Assembly: GCA_002007465.1 (NCBI GenBank)
Contig: LNAC01000272.1
Span: forward strand, 1,452,527 to 1,516,526
Direction: 5' to 3'
Length of the DNA stretch: 64,000 nucleotides
Source of the DNA: Ailurus styani
Lineage: Eukaryota; Chordata; Mammalia; Carnivora; Ailuridae
The position numbers were made by a program, and so were the translations under genes. Positions within the stretch are counted from its first letter, which is position 1; each line of letters starts with the position of its first letter. Shown here piece by piece: positions 55,401 through 64,000 of the stretch. The notes under the pieces were generated by a model. It was not told the DNA's origin. It saw nothing but the letters and a program-made list of their open reading frames with translations, and did no database searches.

Positions 55401-56240
55401 AATGGGAAGTCACGTATTAAGGTTCCTTTTAAGTACATGAGAAAACACGAAGGCCCAGGATCACGGAACAACAAGAAATTCCCAAGGAAGTACAGCTCTT
55501 TACAGCTCACACTATGCTCTCATTCCCATGGTCTCTGCTGATCCCTGCGAAGACCCTGTAATTAGGGTTGGCATGAATTTAAAGATTTTGGGTGGCTTAC
55601 CTGGAATTATTCACCAATTAGGAATGTGTCAGGAACCAGAACCAGAAGCAAAACCAGATTTTCTGACCGCTTCCCTGTCCTCACCAGTCCCTGGAAGTCA
55701 TGATGTCCAGATTGTACATGTAATTTAATTTCAGCCCGTGTTTTTCAGCTTTAGATTTGAAAAATGCTCTACTTCTCAAGATAATGACAGAAGCCTGTAA
55801 AAGCCAGCTGGCCAAATTATAAAATTACATTTATGTTTCATTACTAATAGTTATCAAATTTTTTTGTTATTTGTTCTGTAGGAGTTGTGCACATAATTTA
55901 TTCCATCTGGTTGACCACCAGATGCTTCCATAGGGAAAATTTTCAAAATTTGTCTTTTTTCCCCCCTTTCCCCCCTAAATTCCTTAGGTCAGAGGTAGCG
56001 AAACTCCAATCTCACTTGGTTACAAACAGGTTTAAGAAACAAATGTTCTATCTCTCATGCTCCATCTCAATGATCTTCAGTAAACATAATCATATCTGCA
56101 TCTAAAAGAGACTTCGTTGGCCCGAAAAGGCACAAGCATCCAAGTTGTTGGTACTGGAAGGATATGGCAGCTCAGCTATGGGGGGATGGCGGCCCAGAGA
56201 GGGGGTGTCAGTTTCAGAGCTCCCGACTCCCTCCAACAAA
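55401..56240. other. Unique sequence, part AT-rich
   Basis: 55730-55905 is AT-rich and repeat-free ('aaaattacatttatgtttcattactaatag') and could be conserved non-coding DNA. No gene recognised. Confidence 0.35.
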
Positions 56241-56244
56241 ACAT

Positions 56245-56380
56245 GTACATTATTATCATCATTTCAGAGATGCAGAAGGGAAAGTACAAAACAGCTAAGT
56301 AACTTGCCCAAAATCAAATGCTACTAACAGTGGAGGCAGAGTGTGAACCTATGTTCTTAGCTACCTCTTCTCTCCACCGA
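56245..56380 (-). mobile_element. MIR SINE fragment, antisense
   Basis: 'attattatcatcatttcagagatgcag', 'agctaagtaacttgcccaaaatcaaatgct' and 'gtggaggcagagtgtgaacc' follow reverse-complement MIR. Confidence 0.75.
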
Positions 56381-56444
56381 GAGGATTACCAAATCCTTTG
56401 AATAACAAGCACGACACATTGCCTCATCCCTTGTGAAGAATCCT

Positions 56445-56530
56445 GGTGACGTGCCTTAACATTTTTCTTAACCATGTAGTTGAGAATCATTATCCCCATT
56501 TCACAGAGGAAATGACTGAGGCCCCGGTTT
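56445..56530 (-). mobile_element. MIR SINE fragment, antisense
   Basis: 'gagaatcattatccccatttcacagaggaaatgactgaggcccc' in blocks is the antisense MIR core. Separate from the copy 65 bases upstream. Confidence 0.65.
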
Positions 56531-57635
56531 TCTCGGGCCTGGGTCCCTGGTCCTCAATCATGTGTCCTCTTCTGCATCATGTATTTAGAAATGGTCACAG
56601 AGAGTCCAGAAGGAAAACACGAGGGTCACAGACCTGTGGTTCCCCATCCCCTTCCCCCTGAGGCTGTGCATGGACCACTCCGTGTCGCCCAGAGTGAGAA
56701 ACAGTAACTCTGAAAGCTGAATGGTTTAGTAAAGGGAGGGAGACGAGGACACACACTTCAGCTTTTAGAGATCTATGGTACGATGAAACCCACATAAAAG
56801 AATCACAGTTTGTAGAAATATTAACAAAAGCTTTCGGGCACAAATTACAGCCTATGCAATAATATAGTAGAGACTTTTAAATTGAATACTGTCATTGTTA
56901 AGAGAGCACAGCTCCTGCACATAGAATCAGATATGGTGGGATATTTCCAATTAATATGAGGACTAAAGAATATAGTTTGGGTGCATTGAGTTGAAGAAAA
57001 GTGCCAAATAAAATAACATTTCATACCAATAATTGATATAAGAACTAAAACATTAAATATATAGTTTAAAGCATCAAGGTGACATGTAATAATTTTCAGG
57101 CTTTTTATTAAAACCAGCTCTAATTTTGACTCTGTCTTTAAAAGTTTCGACTTTAAATGATACAATGTATTACATGCCAAGGACTGAAAGCTGAACTAAA
57201 GCCCAATGACTTACTGTAGCAATGACCAAACTGGAAGGAATTAACATGGAAGTTTAATCAATTACAGATCTTTTTTTCTTCTGCGGCGATGGCATTAAAT
57301 GCTTGCTGGAACCATTTTCTGTTACTGTATTGACTGTCCGAGAAGTGCTTCTGCCCATACACTTCAGCCATACACTGTCGACTCCTTCAGTGATGCCTCC
57401 CATGTCTTCATGAGCTAGAATCTGGAAATCTCTGGTCTGTTTACCTACACTGGAGGTTTGAACAACGTTTTATTTGTTGTGCATTTAGTAGCAGAAGCAC
57501 TTCTGTTCTTCGTGAAGAAATCTTACCCAGAAACAGGTTCTGGGCAGCCCGAGGGGGTAGACCAGCAGACTGTGGGGGTGAATGTACACTTGGGTCTATG
57601 CATCTGCTCTTGGACTTGTGCATCTGGGACCCAGG
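56531..57635. other. Unique sequence, part AT-rich
   Basis: 57000-57250 is AT-rich without recognised repeat and includes 'ccaataattgatataag' and 'tttaatcaattacagatc' (homeodomain-like cores). No gene recognised. Confidence 0.35.
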
Positions 57636-57639
57636 CAGG

Positions 57640-57830
57640 AGAGCTGGTTCTCTGGCTCCCACCCTCCTCCTTTCTTTACTCCTGTGTGGTCTTAGCGAAA
57701 TCCCTTGACTGTGTTGAAGCTCGCTTTCCTCCTCTGTAAAGGGGATAAATGTGAGTACTCGGCTCGCTGGGTTGTTATAAGGACAGAAGACAGTGGTGCC
57801 CAGAAAGCTCACAGCATAGCACCTGTTTTC
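57640..57830 (+). mobile_element. MIR SINE, sense
   Basis: 'gtgtggtcttagcgaaatccc', 'gaagctcgctttcctcctctgtaaagggga' and 'ggctcgctgggttgttataagga' follow MIR core to 3' half. Confidence 0.75.
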
Positions 57831-58580
57831 CCCTGTCCACAGGGGGATCAGTCCCTGCTCCCTCTACTCTTCACTTCTAACTCTACAGATGAATAAACAC
57901 TTCGGGATTTTCACTTTCCCAGAGCTGGCCCACCATCTGAGACTTCTGCAGGTGTACCGGACACCTGTCGGCATCAGTGGCCCCATCTTCGGCCAGCACG
58001 GCTTCAGTTTTACTTAACCTTACTGGGATTGCTGAAGGGGTCCTGGAGAGCAGCTGGGAACTTGACCCACACAAGGCTGCTGAGGTGCTTTCTCACAAGC
58101 ATTTACATCTTGAAAGAAGACAATAGGAACATGCTCATTCGCATGAGAGTCCTTGGACTGTGTTCCTATTAATGCTTGTGGTGCTGAAGGCTGTTTCTGT
58201 GACTCGCACTCCAGGCCTCCAGCTCTCCTTGGTGCTCGGCATGACCATCCAAGCAGAGAACAGACTGGCTGCCCTGGCCATTCTCACCCACCTGGCACTG
58301 CCAGAGATGCTGGAAGACCAGAAGGAGGCAGGAATGCCCCTGGACTCGGAGCATGGTCACCATGCATCCAGCAGCTGTTACTTCTCCTTCTAGAAGTTTC
58401 TCTCCGCCTACCTGTCTTTCTAGTTTTCTTCTCTTTGCCACAGAAAAGCTCTTGCCTGATTGCCTTCCTTTATGAACCTTCCCCTCTGCAGCCCCTGTCT
58501 ACCCCACATCGTGCATTATAAGCACCATATATTAGAAATGCGTCTTTCTTGGAATAAAACTTTTGGAGGCACATTAATAC

Positions 58581-58636
58581 AACCTGATAAGATAGATTAA
58601 TAGATAGATTAATAGAACCAGAACCTGATAAGATAG
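58581..58636. repeat. Duplicated GATA-site cluster
   Basis: AACCTGATAAGATAG occurs at 58581-58595 and 58622-58636. Between them TAGATTAATA occurs twice. Five GATA cores lie in 56 bases. Confidence 0.85.
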
Positions 58637-59029
58637 GTCATTAGTGAAATATTTTCACTGCATCCTTTATTATTGTTTATTTTATTTTATTTTTTTGTCT
58701 AATGAGCAGCCTTCTTGTGCTGAGCCCCACCTCACTCTGCTCCTGGAACAGAATGTCACCCCATGTCACTGGGGCCTCAGCCTCAAACCATGGGGCACCT
58801 TCTGTTCTTGGAAATACTCTGCTGTATTCTCATTCGCCACCCAGCCCCCCTCCTTTGGTTCACTATTAGTCATGCAGAACACCTTTGTGTTTGTTTTGTT
58901 TTAATGAGCTGCCCTTGGGCCTGTCTCTCAGGGTGGGAAGTTTCTGGCCTCTGCCTCAGCCGCCTCTCCTTTGACATCCACGTTGCCTTGTGGCATCTTT
59001 CCCTGCAAAGGGATTCAGCCAGAGGAACA

Positions 59030-59290
59030 TCAAGTGTGTGTATTTGAGTGTGTGTTTCAAAGCCACTCTGGAAAAAGGAGGTTTATTATAGTGTCTACTG
59101 TCATGGAAAACACACAGCATATTGTGGCAATTTCAAAAAAACCTTTTTATATTTCCCCTGAAATATTAACCTGTTTACAGCGTGCCTAAAATCAGTAATT
59201 AAAATACTAGTGTGCAAATAAAAGTCTCCCGATCTTCACAGTCTTTCCCTCCAGAGACCACTTATCGATAATCATTAATCACCACTCAGT
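59030..59290. promoter_or_regulatory. Candidate conserved non-coding element
   Basis: Repeat-free block with 'aaaatcagtaattaaaatac', 'gtgtgcaaataaaag' (octamer-like) and 'cttatcgataatcattaatc' (overlapping GATA and homeodomain cores). Conservation untested. Confidence 0.25.
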
Positions 59291-59707
59291 CTCGAAGGAA
59301 TCGTTCATGTACTTATGGTCGTCCTCACAAGGGATTAGGGCCACGCGCTCATACTTACACAACAGGGACCAGAAGGAAGGGGCCAGAGATGTGTAGAGAA
59401 TGCTAACTCTGGTGGGTAAAGCAGTAGGCTGCAGACATACTATGCAAGAAGTTTCTAGAAGACACCCTAGATCCCTTGTTTGCAACCACTCACAAACCCT
59501 GTTTTCCCTCCCCATCCTCTGCACAGGATGCTGTGGAGCTCAGACATCTTCTCAGCCGCCTGTGGGCCCACGTGACCTGCTCTGGCCTGGCAGATGTCTT
59601 TTGCTGGGGCTTTCTATTTCTTTGCTGCCATTTTCTATTTTTCATGTTTTAAGTGTGTTCCTAACTAATTGTCAAAGCATTTTAATCACACTTTAAAATC
59701 TCTGTCA

Positions 59708-59902
59708 GGGGTGCCTGGGTGACTCAGTCAGTTAAGTGTCTGTTTTTGGCTCAGGTCATGATCCTGGGGTCCTGGGATTGAGCCCCCGCATTGGGCTCCC
59801 TGCTCAGTGGGGAGCCTGCTTCTCTCTCTGCCTCTGCCTGCCCCTTGCTTGCACTTGCTCGCTCTCTCTGTCCAATAAATAAATAAAATCTAAAAAAAAA
59901 AA
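59708..59902 (+). mobile_element. CAN-type SINE, sense
   Basis: Starts 'ggggtgcctgggtgactcag', includes 'ggctcaggtcatgatcctgg', 'ctccctgctcagtggggagc' and ends AATAAATAAATAAAATCTA plus A-run. Older subtype. No clear target duplication. Confidence 0.95.
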
Positions 59903-59913
59903 GTTAAAAAAAA

Positions 59914-60235
59914 TAAGGGAGTCCCGGACATTTTTGTATAACCACGGTACAAGGCATTGGATCTTACTTAATTCGGTTTTGGCTCTCTTTTCTTGACACC
60001 GTTCTGGCAGGGTGGGAGACTTCTTGTTAATCAGGTGAAGGAAGGGGTTCAGGGTCCCTCCTGGCCTCTGATGACACCCCATGCTTGTGGGTGGGGCTCC
60101 TCTCTCTTTCGGGCGAGGACGGCACTTTTGGGTCCCTGCCGGGTCTCCTCTGACACGGTGGGGTGGGAGTGCACGACCCGTCAGCAGTGATGAAGGTTGG
60201 GGCTCCTCACTTGGCCTTCTCTGACTCCATCTGGG
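59914..60235. other. Unique sequence
   Basis: No repeat or gene recognised; moderately GC-rich. Confidence 0.35.
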
Positions 60236-60236
60236 G

Positions 60237-60262
60237 GGTGTGTGTGTGTGTGTGTGTGTGAG
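60237..60262. repeat. (GT)n microsatellite
   Basis: About 11 GT units after a G-rich start. Confidence 0.95.
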
Positions 60263-60589
60263 TATGTACAAGTGTGTGGACTGGTGCACCTTGTTACAAC
60301 CTTGTGGGGAGGGCCACTGATTTTTCTGTGGTATTTGGGTAGAGGAGAGAGGCTGCTGTCTTAAAGATTTCTGTTTTTCTCAGATGCCACTTCCCCGATC
60401 CTTTGTCAAGATCCTTTGTCTTGGAGCTTTCTGTCTGTGCCTTTCAGAGTTTCCTGGTTGCCAACCTCTTTGGCTCCAAATCTGGACTACGTAAGGCAAA
60501 AGAAAACTCCGGGAACTCACCACTGCTTTGTTCCTGGAGTCCCGAGGTCCCCAGCTGATCTGCCTTCTTCTGTTTATGTCTCAGAGTCC

Positions 60590-60685
60590 TCTCCTGTTTG
60601 TTTTAAATACAACGTCCAAGGTTTTCAGTTGTCCTTAGCAGGAGGAACAGGGACAAGTACATCCGCTTCCCGGAAGCAGAAGTGA
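60590..60685 (-). mobile_element. Possible L1 3'-UTR remnant, antisense
   Basis: 'cgtccaaggttttcagttgtccttagcaggaggaacagggacaagtac' in blocks and 'cttcccggaagcagaagtg' recall an old L1 3' end. Tentative. Confidence 0.4.
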
Positions 60686-60689
60686 CTGT

Positions 60690-61255
60690 GATGTATCCTG
60701 AGATCCCAGGTTGTAAATGGGAAGGCTCAGCTGGCAGGAACCTTGGCTTTGGGCCCTGTGCCTTTCCACGAACCTCTGCCAGTGCTGGAGATGGTCACAG
60801 CCATCCTGTGACGGTGAGCGTGAAAGGCGGAGGTCACAGGTGGCAGAGCTGGAACACACACGGGCCTGAGTGGCCATCTTCTGTCAGTTCTTGTTATGAG
60901 AAAAGAACAAATCCCTACGTACTTGTCATTGTTTACAGCCTAATTCAATTCGATGAGATACAAAGCTCATTTGTTACATGAGTTGGTGAATCCGTAAGTG
61001 GTAATTATCCCAGGGACCTTGTATTGTCTCTCTCGACTCTTCTCCCCTTACCACGAGGACCTTGAATTCGTCCATGGGGCCCAGCACCGTAGGGATATGT
61101 TTGAGTTTCGCAAAAATATGCACCCTTTGGTACATTTGCCTTCCTTACACTTTTTCAGTTCAAAGGATAAATCGTTATAGGTGATCTGAAAATAAAAATA
61201 AACAGGCTTTTTTATTACTTTAATAAAGAAACGGGTGAAGGGGGTCAAAAGGTGC
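60690..61255. other. Unique sequence
   Basis: No repeat or gene recognised. AT-rich from about 60890. Confidence 0.35.
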
Positions 61256-61259
61256 AAAT

Positions 61260-61575
61260 TTGCAGTGATTAAATAAATAAGTCATGAAGATGTAATGTAA
61301 TGTCTCACAGTGACTATATAATGCTATTTTGCATATTTGCTAAGGGAACAGATCTTAACCAACTGAGCCACCCAGGTGCCCCAGCTAAGGGAGTAGATCT
61401 TAAAAGTTCTCATAATAAGAAAAAGACATTGTAACTGTGTATGGTGATGGATGTTATTTAGACTATTAGGGTGATCATTTTGCAACGTATATAAATATTG
61501 GATCATGATGTTGTACAGCTGAAACTACTATAATGCTGTGTGTCAATTATATCTCAATTAAAAAATACTCAAAGA
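61260..61575 (+). mobile_element. L1 3' end, sense, carrying a SINE-head insert
   Basis: 'aagtcatgaagatgtaatgta', 'tctcacagtgactatataat', 'gtagatcttaaaagttctca', 'aactgtgtatggtgatggatg', 'gtgatcattttgcaac', 'ttgtacagctgaaactactataatg' and 'gtcaattatatctcaatt' are the L1 3' UTR in order. A 25-bp SINE head with target duplication interrupts it at 61359-61383. Confidence 0.88.
61339..61403 (-). mobile_element. 25-bp SINE-head insertion with 20-bp target duplication
   Basis: CCAACTGAGCCACCCAGGTGCCCCA-like text (61359-61383, broken here for length) is the complement of the first bases of the CAN SINE. It is flanked by GCTAAGGGAACAGATCTTAA (61339-61358) and GCTAAGGGAGTAGATCTTAA (61384-61403). The body and A-tail of the SINE are absent. 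Confidence 0.9.
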
Positions 61576-62095
61576 TATATTTTAAAAAATGGACAAGTGT
61601 AAAAAAATGTCATTTTGGATTCAATATTATAAGTAAAAATACCTTTTTTAATCTATGTAAGTCTTTATAGGTTATAAACCTTTATAGATATATACACAAA
61701 ATATATATGTAAATATAAGTATTATTTTTCTATAAATATATAATTTCTAGGTTACAACATACATACGTATGTGTGTGTATGTATATGTGTATACATACAG
61801 TTATAAAACTATATATATATAACTATATATAGTGAAGAAGAAACAATAGGTCCAAAATGGAATCACTTGTACTAAGCCTCACATCACCAAACCAAAATTT
61901 ACCACCTAACCTAACTGCAGTTTCCACATTGGCCGGGGTTGTAATATCAAGCAGTCAGTCTAGAATTTCCTGGTCAGCATCCATGAGGTAATCCCCCTAA
62001 TAGACACTTTTGTCTCCCAAAGGAAGGTGACCTTGTCCAAAATATTCCTTTTTGGGGGGAAGGGGGGTTTATGACTTCCGCATCCCACTCCCTCT
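61576..62095. other. AT-rich then unique sequence
   Basis: 61610-61830 is very AT-rich with TATA-type and TATG-type short repeats. 61840-62040 ('ccttgtccaaaatattcc') looks like a fragment of an unrecognised repeat or unique DNA. Confidence 0.4.
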
Positions 62096-62100
62096 CTGCC

Positions 62101-62301
62101 TTTATTTATTTATTTATATTGAAGTTTTTATTTATTCATGAGAGAGAGAGAGGGCACGAGCAGGGAGAGGAACAGAGGGAGAGGGAGAAGCAGGCTCCCC
62201 ACTGAGCAGGGAGCCCAAAAGCAGGCTCCATCCCAGGACCCTGCGATCATGACCTGAACTGAAGGCAGATGCTTAACTGAGTGAGCCACCCTGGTGCCCC
62301 C
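62101..62301 (-). mobile_element. CAN-type SINE, antisense
   Basis: 'tttatttatttatttatatt', GA-rich middle, 'gaagcaggctccccactgag', 'gcgatcatgacctgaactga' and 'gtgagccaccctggtgcccc'. Possible short target duplication (CTCTGCC / TTCTGCC). Confidence 0.92.
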
Positions 62302-62469
62302 CATTTCTGCCATTAAAAACCTTCCATTTTGCCCAGCTCATCAGAGCTCCTTTCTAGCTAGAAGAGAAGCTACCCAATTTATGATGCACTGAGTAAAGCC
62401 AATCAGATGTTCAAATATACTCTGCTGTATTTTTGTTATTTAACTATATATAGAAAATCCCATTGGCTC

Positions 62470-62640
62470 TTCCATAGAGCCCTATGAGGTGGTCACTGAT
62501 GGTTCCCCCACTTCAAAGGTGAAACAATTACTATTCCTACAAGTAAAGCAATCTACCCAAGGTCTAACAGCTCACAGATGATAGAGACACTGAGTCTGAG
62601 ACAAATGACAACCAGACCCCTTAGACTCTGAAGGCAACTC
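62470..62640 (-). mobile_element. MIR SINE, antisense
   Basis: 'gagccctatgaggtggtcac', 'tcaaaggtgaaacaatta', 'gcaatctacccaaggtctaacagctcacag' follow reverse-complement MIR. Confidence 0.7.
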
Positions 62641-62784
62641 TCCTCCCACCGACCATACTGTTTCCAAACATGGCCCTTCACAATATCTGAGAAGAGGTGT
62701 TCTGACAGACAAGGGAGAATTTTAGGAGCACAAATATAGTTGAAACTTGAAAGTACGCTTGATAAGTCAGTACCAAGCTGTCAT

Positions 62785-62990
62785 CTAGAGCTGAGTTGGT
62801 GAACTTCCTCTGTGAAGGGCCAGAGAGTAAACATTTTAGGCTTTGTGGGCCATACAGTCTGCGTTGCATAGTCTTCTGTTTTATTTTATTTTTTTTAGCC
62901 AACCTTTAAGAAAAGGTAAAAGCCATTTTAGCTCACAGGCCATATGAAAACAGGCTGCTGGCTGGATTTGGCCGTGGGTCTGCTAGACCT
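62785..62990 (+). mobile_element. hAT-Charlie type DNA transposon (MER20-like), sense
   Basis: 'gagttggtgaacttcctctgtgaagggccagagagtaaacattttagg' in blocks, 'ctttgtgggccatacagtctgcgtt', and 'aacaggctgctggctggatttggcc'. Same family as the copy at 27150-27690 but opposite strand; its middle is altered by a TTTTATTTTA patch. Confidence 0.7.
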
Positions 62991-64000
62991 ACACTGAGCC
63001 ATCACAGAGAGCAGAGCCTGAGCAGAGCAGCAAGAATTCGCCCGGATCAGATGACCCATAGGTCTTCGCCCCATTGGAAAACAGTCCTTCCCATCTCTTA
63101 GCTGCATAGAGGAAACAGAGTGTCCAATGTGGGATAAATGGAGAGAGTGTTGAGGAAGCCCCCAAACATGGGACTTTGGCGAACTCACTCAACTTCTGGG
63201 CTGACCACCTGTTGGTAAAACACAACCGAGTTGTATATTATCCTAACAGGTGGACTAATGGTTTCCTGCTTTCCTTTACTAGGGCCCATTTCTCAGTTCT
63301 CAGCAAGGTATGTTCTTTAGGTAGTTACTGGATTTGAGAATGGGGCCATCTCTAGGAAAGCTTTACCATCTGGTGGTAGTGTAGATGCCCGTTGCCGAGG
63401 GAGGCCGTGTGACCCAAGCTTTGCTTGTGGGATAGCCCTCGTTCGGTCCTTACCAGCTGGTAAACTGGTGAGCTTCTTTGCATTCTCTTGCTTCCACTTT
63501 GCTCACTTGCAAAAATAAGAATGTGGAGATGGTGACCTTACACTAATGGCCCCATGGAAGACAGTGTCCTACACAACCTTCGAGTTGCTCTGAATTCACT
63601 AACTGGGCACCACGTTCTACTTACTGAGTACTAAAGACCCCACAAAGGGGCTGGATGTCTCAGCTTTTAACCCTTTCTTCTTTAGACAAAAGCACATGGA
63701 CTATAAGAGGTAGAAAACAATAGTTCTGTGCTATTGAGATTGTGGTTGGATATGCAGCGTGGAGAATTAAGTAAATATTCAGACAACTCAATTTTAATTT
63801 TCTTCCAATATTCTTAGTAATTCTTGCTAGCTGCATAGTTACCATTATTTCCCATTTCTTTGCTATGGAGAGGGGAATGTGAACTTTATACCCAAATAGG
63901 AATCTTTCATTAAAGAAGTCAAATTTGGGATATTTCTTCGCATTTCTGATGGCCCATATGAGACATCATTAGTGTTGCTGGGAAATGTAAGGGGAACTTT
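62991..64000. other. Unique sequence to window end
   Basis: No repeat or gene recognised. Frames (62928-63225 minus) show no known motif. Continues beyond the window. Confidence 0.4.

Larger units (their letters stand above)
57835..59700. other. Unique sequence, no gene recognised
   Basis: Contains a GATA-rich duplicated patch (58581-58636). A 77-codon frame at 58160-58393 starts with a hydrophobic stretch (MFLLMLVVLKAV) but has no known similarity and other frames overlap it. 59030-59290 is a candidate conserved element. Confidence 0.4.

Noticed and set aside
58160..58393. 77-codon frame beginning with a signal-peptide-like stretch
   Set aside because: Hydrophobic start is short, longer overlapping frames exist on both strands, no homology recognised.
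16381..62301. tRNA genes at SINE heads
   Set aside because: The tRNA-Lys-like heads belong to SINEs followed by CT-rich and A-rich tails; they do not form intact tRNAs.
3832..62301. Regularly recurring 200-base repeats as a CRISPR-like array
   Set aside because: They are dispersed SINEs in both orientations with target duplications; the host is a mammal.

Overview
This window is vertebrate nuclear DNA from a carnivoran, most likely a caniform of the mustelid/arctoid group. The main evidence is at least 13 CAN-type SINEs: a tRNA-Lys-like head, a CT-rich middle and an AAATAAATAAAATCTT-type tail. The youngest copies carry the 'tctgcctacttgtgatctctctctgt' style of 3' region (seen here broken across differences), which I associate with mustelids and relatives. 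The dog-type SINEC_Cf is absent. Older mammal-wide layers (MIR, L2, L1M-type L1, hAT-Charlie, MLT-like LTRs) fill in the rest. The species-level call is inference.

I find no protein-coding gene, pseudogene of a known gene, rRNA, functional tRNA or CRISPR array. Every long open frame is a repeat in translation, a GC-rich chance frame, or a frame running through N. The window is best read as intergenic or deep intronic DNA.

Layout. 1-8 kb: mostly unique sequence with MIR, one young SINE (3.8 kb) and an L2. 8-9.4 kb: an MLT-like LTR, a four-unit E-box array, a CT/TA microsatellite and an assembly gap with duplicated flanks. 10.8-12.4 kb: an MLT-type LTR, then a long antisense L2. 15.8-19.2 kb: antisense L1 carrying a young SINE. 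19.9-20.4 kb: an exact 226-bp duplication joined by a single N, probably an assembly artefact. 22.8 kb: a second gap beside a G-quadruplex motif. 26.4-30.5 kb: antisense L1 with a hAT element split by a SINE, then a sense L2 split by a SINE. 32.9-36.7 kb: a large antisense L1 lacking its reverse-transcriptase region. 39.2-41.4 kb: L2, L1 and L2 pieces. 41.4-52 kb: GC-richer unique DNA with a third gap, conserved-looking non-coding blocks and one TATA/GC-box promoter candidate at 51.0 kb. 52-64 kb: unique DNA with MIRs, SINEs, an L1 3' end and a hAT copy.

I did not find a new gene system. The best leads are small structural ones: a 25-bp SINE head flanked by a 20-bp target duplication inside an L1 (61.35 kb), a SINE that seems to carry a 36-bp passenger matching a site 1.2 kb away (42.7 and 41.5 kb), a perfect CTCF core (15.5 kb), a helically phased E-box array (8.65 kb) and the promoter-like block at 50.87-51.14 kb.
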